Shown here piece by piece: positions 32,551 through 32,622 of a DNA stretch of 32,622 bases; position 1 is the stretch's first letter; each line of letters begins with the position of its first letter. Source of the stretch: Rhodospirillales bacterium (GTDB lineage: Bacteria > Pseudomonadota > Alphaproteobacteria > Rhodospirillales > JASLLZ01); NCBI GenBank assembly GCA_030746775.1, contig JASLLZ010000026.1, positions 1 through 32,622 of the forward strand, in the 5' to 3' direction. A program made the position numbers and the translations under genes. The notes under the pieces are model-generated. The model did no database searches, had not been told where the DNA came from, and saw nothing but the letters and a program-made list of their open reading frames with translations.

Positions 32551-32622
32551 GGGGCTGTCCCAGATAACCCATTTGGGGGGTTATCATGGGAGCTATGCGG
32601 AAGAGCCGTCTCAGCAGGTACA
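32551..32622 (+). mobile_element. Partial insertion sequence (IS1595/IS1016-like), transposase end
   Basis: The element starts with GGGGCTGTCCCAGATAAC (32551-32568), the inverted match of bases 20-37. After a short leader the transposase begins at 32595 and the window ends within it. The insertion point lies inside the D-glutamate cyclase gene. The 8 bases before it are ATGTTTTT, where the left copy of a target duplication would be. Confidence 0.8.
32595..32622 (+). CDS. IS1595-family transposase, N-terminal fragment
   Basis: Only nine codons are present: MRKSRLSRY. IS1016-group transposases of the IS1595 family start in this way (MRKSRLS...), and the terminal repeat beginning GGGGCTGTCC fits that group. 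GGGAG lies just upstream (32588-32592), close to the ATG. The DDE catalytic domain lies outside the window, so the family call rests on the start motif and the repeat. Confidence 0.65.

Noticed and set aside
1-32622. CRISPR array, rRNA, prophage or toxin-antitoxin module
   Set aside because: I saw no regularly spaced repeats, no rRNA sequence, no phage structural genes and no small paired toxin-antitoxin genes.

Overview
The window is high-GC DNA (clearly above 60 % by eye) with densely packed genes, ATG and GTG starts, and gene families that resemble those of Alphaproteobacteria. A Rhodospirillales-like marine or soil heterotroph is my best inference; no marker gene fixes the taxonomy. Both ends of the window run into an insertion sequence. 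Bases 1-37 are one end of an IS with the 18-bp terminal repeat GTTATCTGGGACAGCCCC. Bases 32551-32622 are the other end of an IS with the same terminal repeat, followed by the first nine codons of a transposase (MRKSRLSRY, IS1595/IS1016-like). The window is therefore either a contig that broke at repeated IS copies or the interior of an IS-flanked segment.

Region 1 (247-9185) is a mosaic of single genes in alternating orientation. It holds a thiamine-diphosphate enzyme, a small membrane protein, an EamA/DMT exporter, an M81 (MlrC-like) metallohydrolase, an MFS transporter, an iron-alcohol-dehydrogenase-fold enzyme, a Sel1-repeat protein, and a periplasmic solute-binding protein with a clear intrinsic terminator.

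Region 2 (9446-21912, all minus strand) is one long catabolic cluster, read from right to left. It starts with a Dpp/Opp-type ABC importer (binding protein, two permeases, two ATPases). Then come a split ATP-dependent hydantoinase/oxoprolinase (hyuA, hyuB), a serine beta-lactamase-fold hydrolase, an Asp/Glu/hydantoin racemase with the Cys76/Cys181 pair, and an M24 aminopeptidase-P-like enzyme. Stop/start overlaps join most neighbours, so uptake and hydrolysis are probably co-expressed. The natural reading is import of a peptide-like or cyclic-amide compound, racemisation, ATP-driven ring opening and peptide or amide cleavage. The substrate is not known.

Region 3 (22208-29311, plus strand) carries a zinc-independent quinone oxidoreductase-type MDR enzyme, a 1295-residue fused HyuA-HyuB (5-oxoprolinase-type) protein, a creatininase-family amidohydrolase, and a stand-alone REC-EAL c-di-GMP phosphodiesterase.

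Region 4 (29384-32550) starts with the 5' half of a tRNA-Ser(UGA), truncated just after the anticodon arm. Next come a family-3 solute-binding-like protein without a signal peptide, a 103-residue alpha/beta-barrel-like protein, and a D-threonine-aldolase/DSD1-type PLP enzyme. The region ends with the C-terminal remnant of a D-glutamate cyclase (DUF4392) cut by the right-hand IS.

The recurring theme is chemistry on cyclic amides, lactams and D- or racemic amino acids: two hydantoinase/oxoprolinases, a hydantoin-type racemase, a creatininase-family enzyme, an M81 hydrolase, a D-threonine-aldolase-like enzyme and a broken D-glutamate cyclase. Three related copies of a palindromic repeat (2543-2649, 5199-5221, 10635-10678) lie between genes, and two of them provide the stop codon of the adjacent gene.
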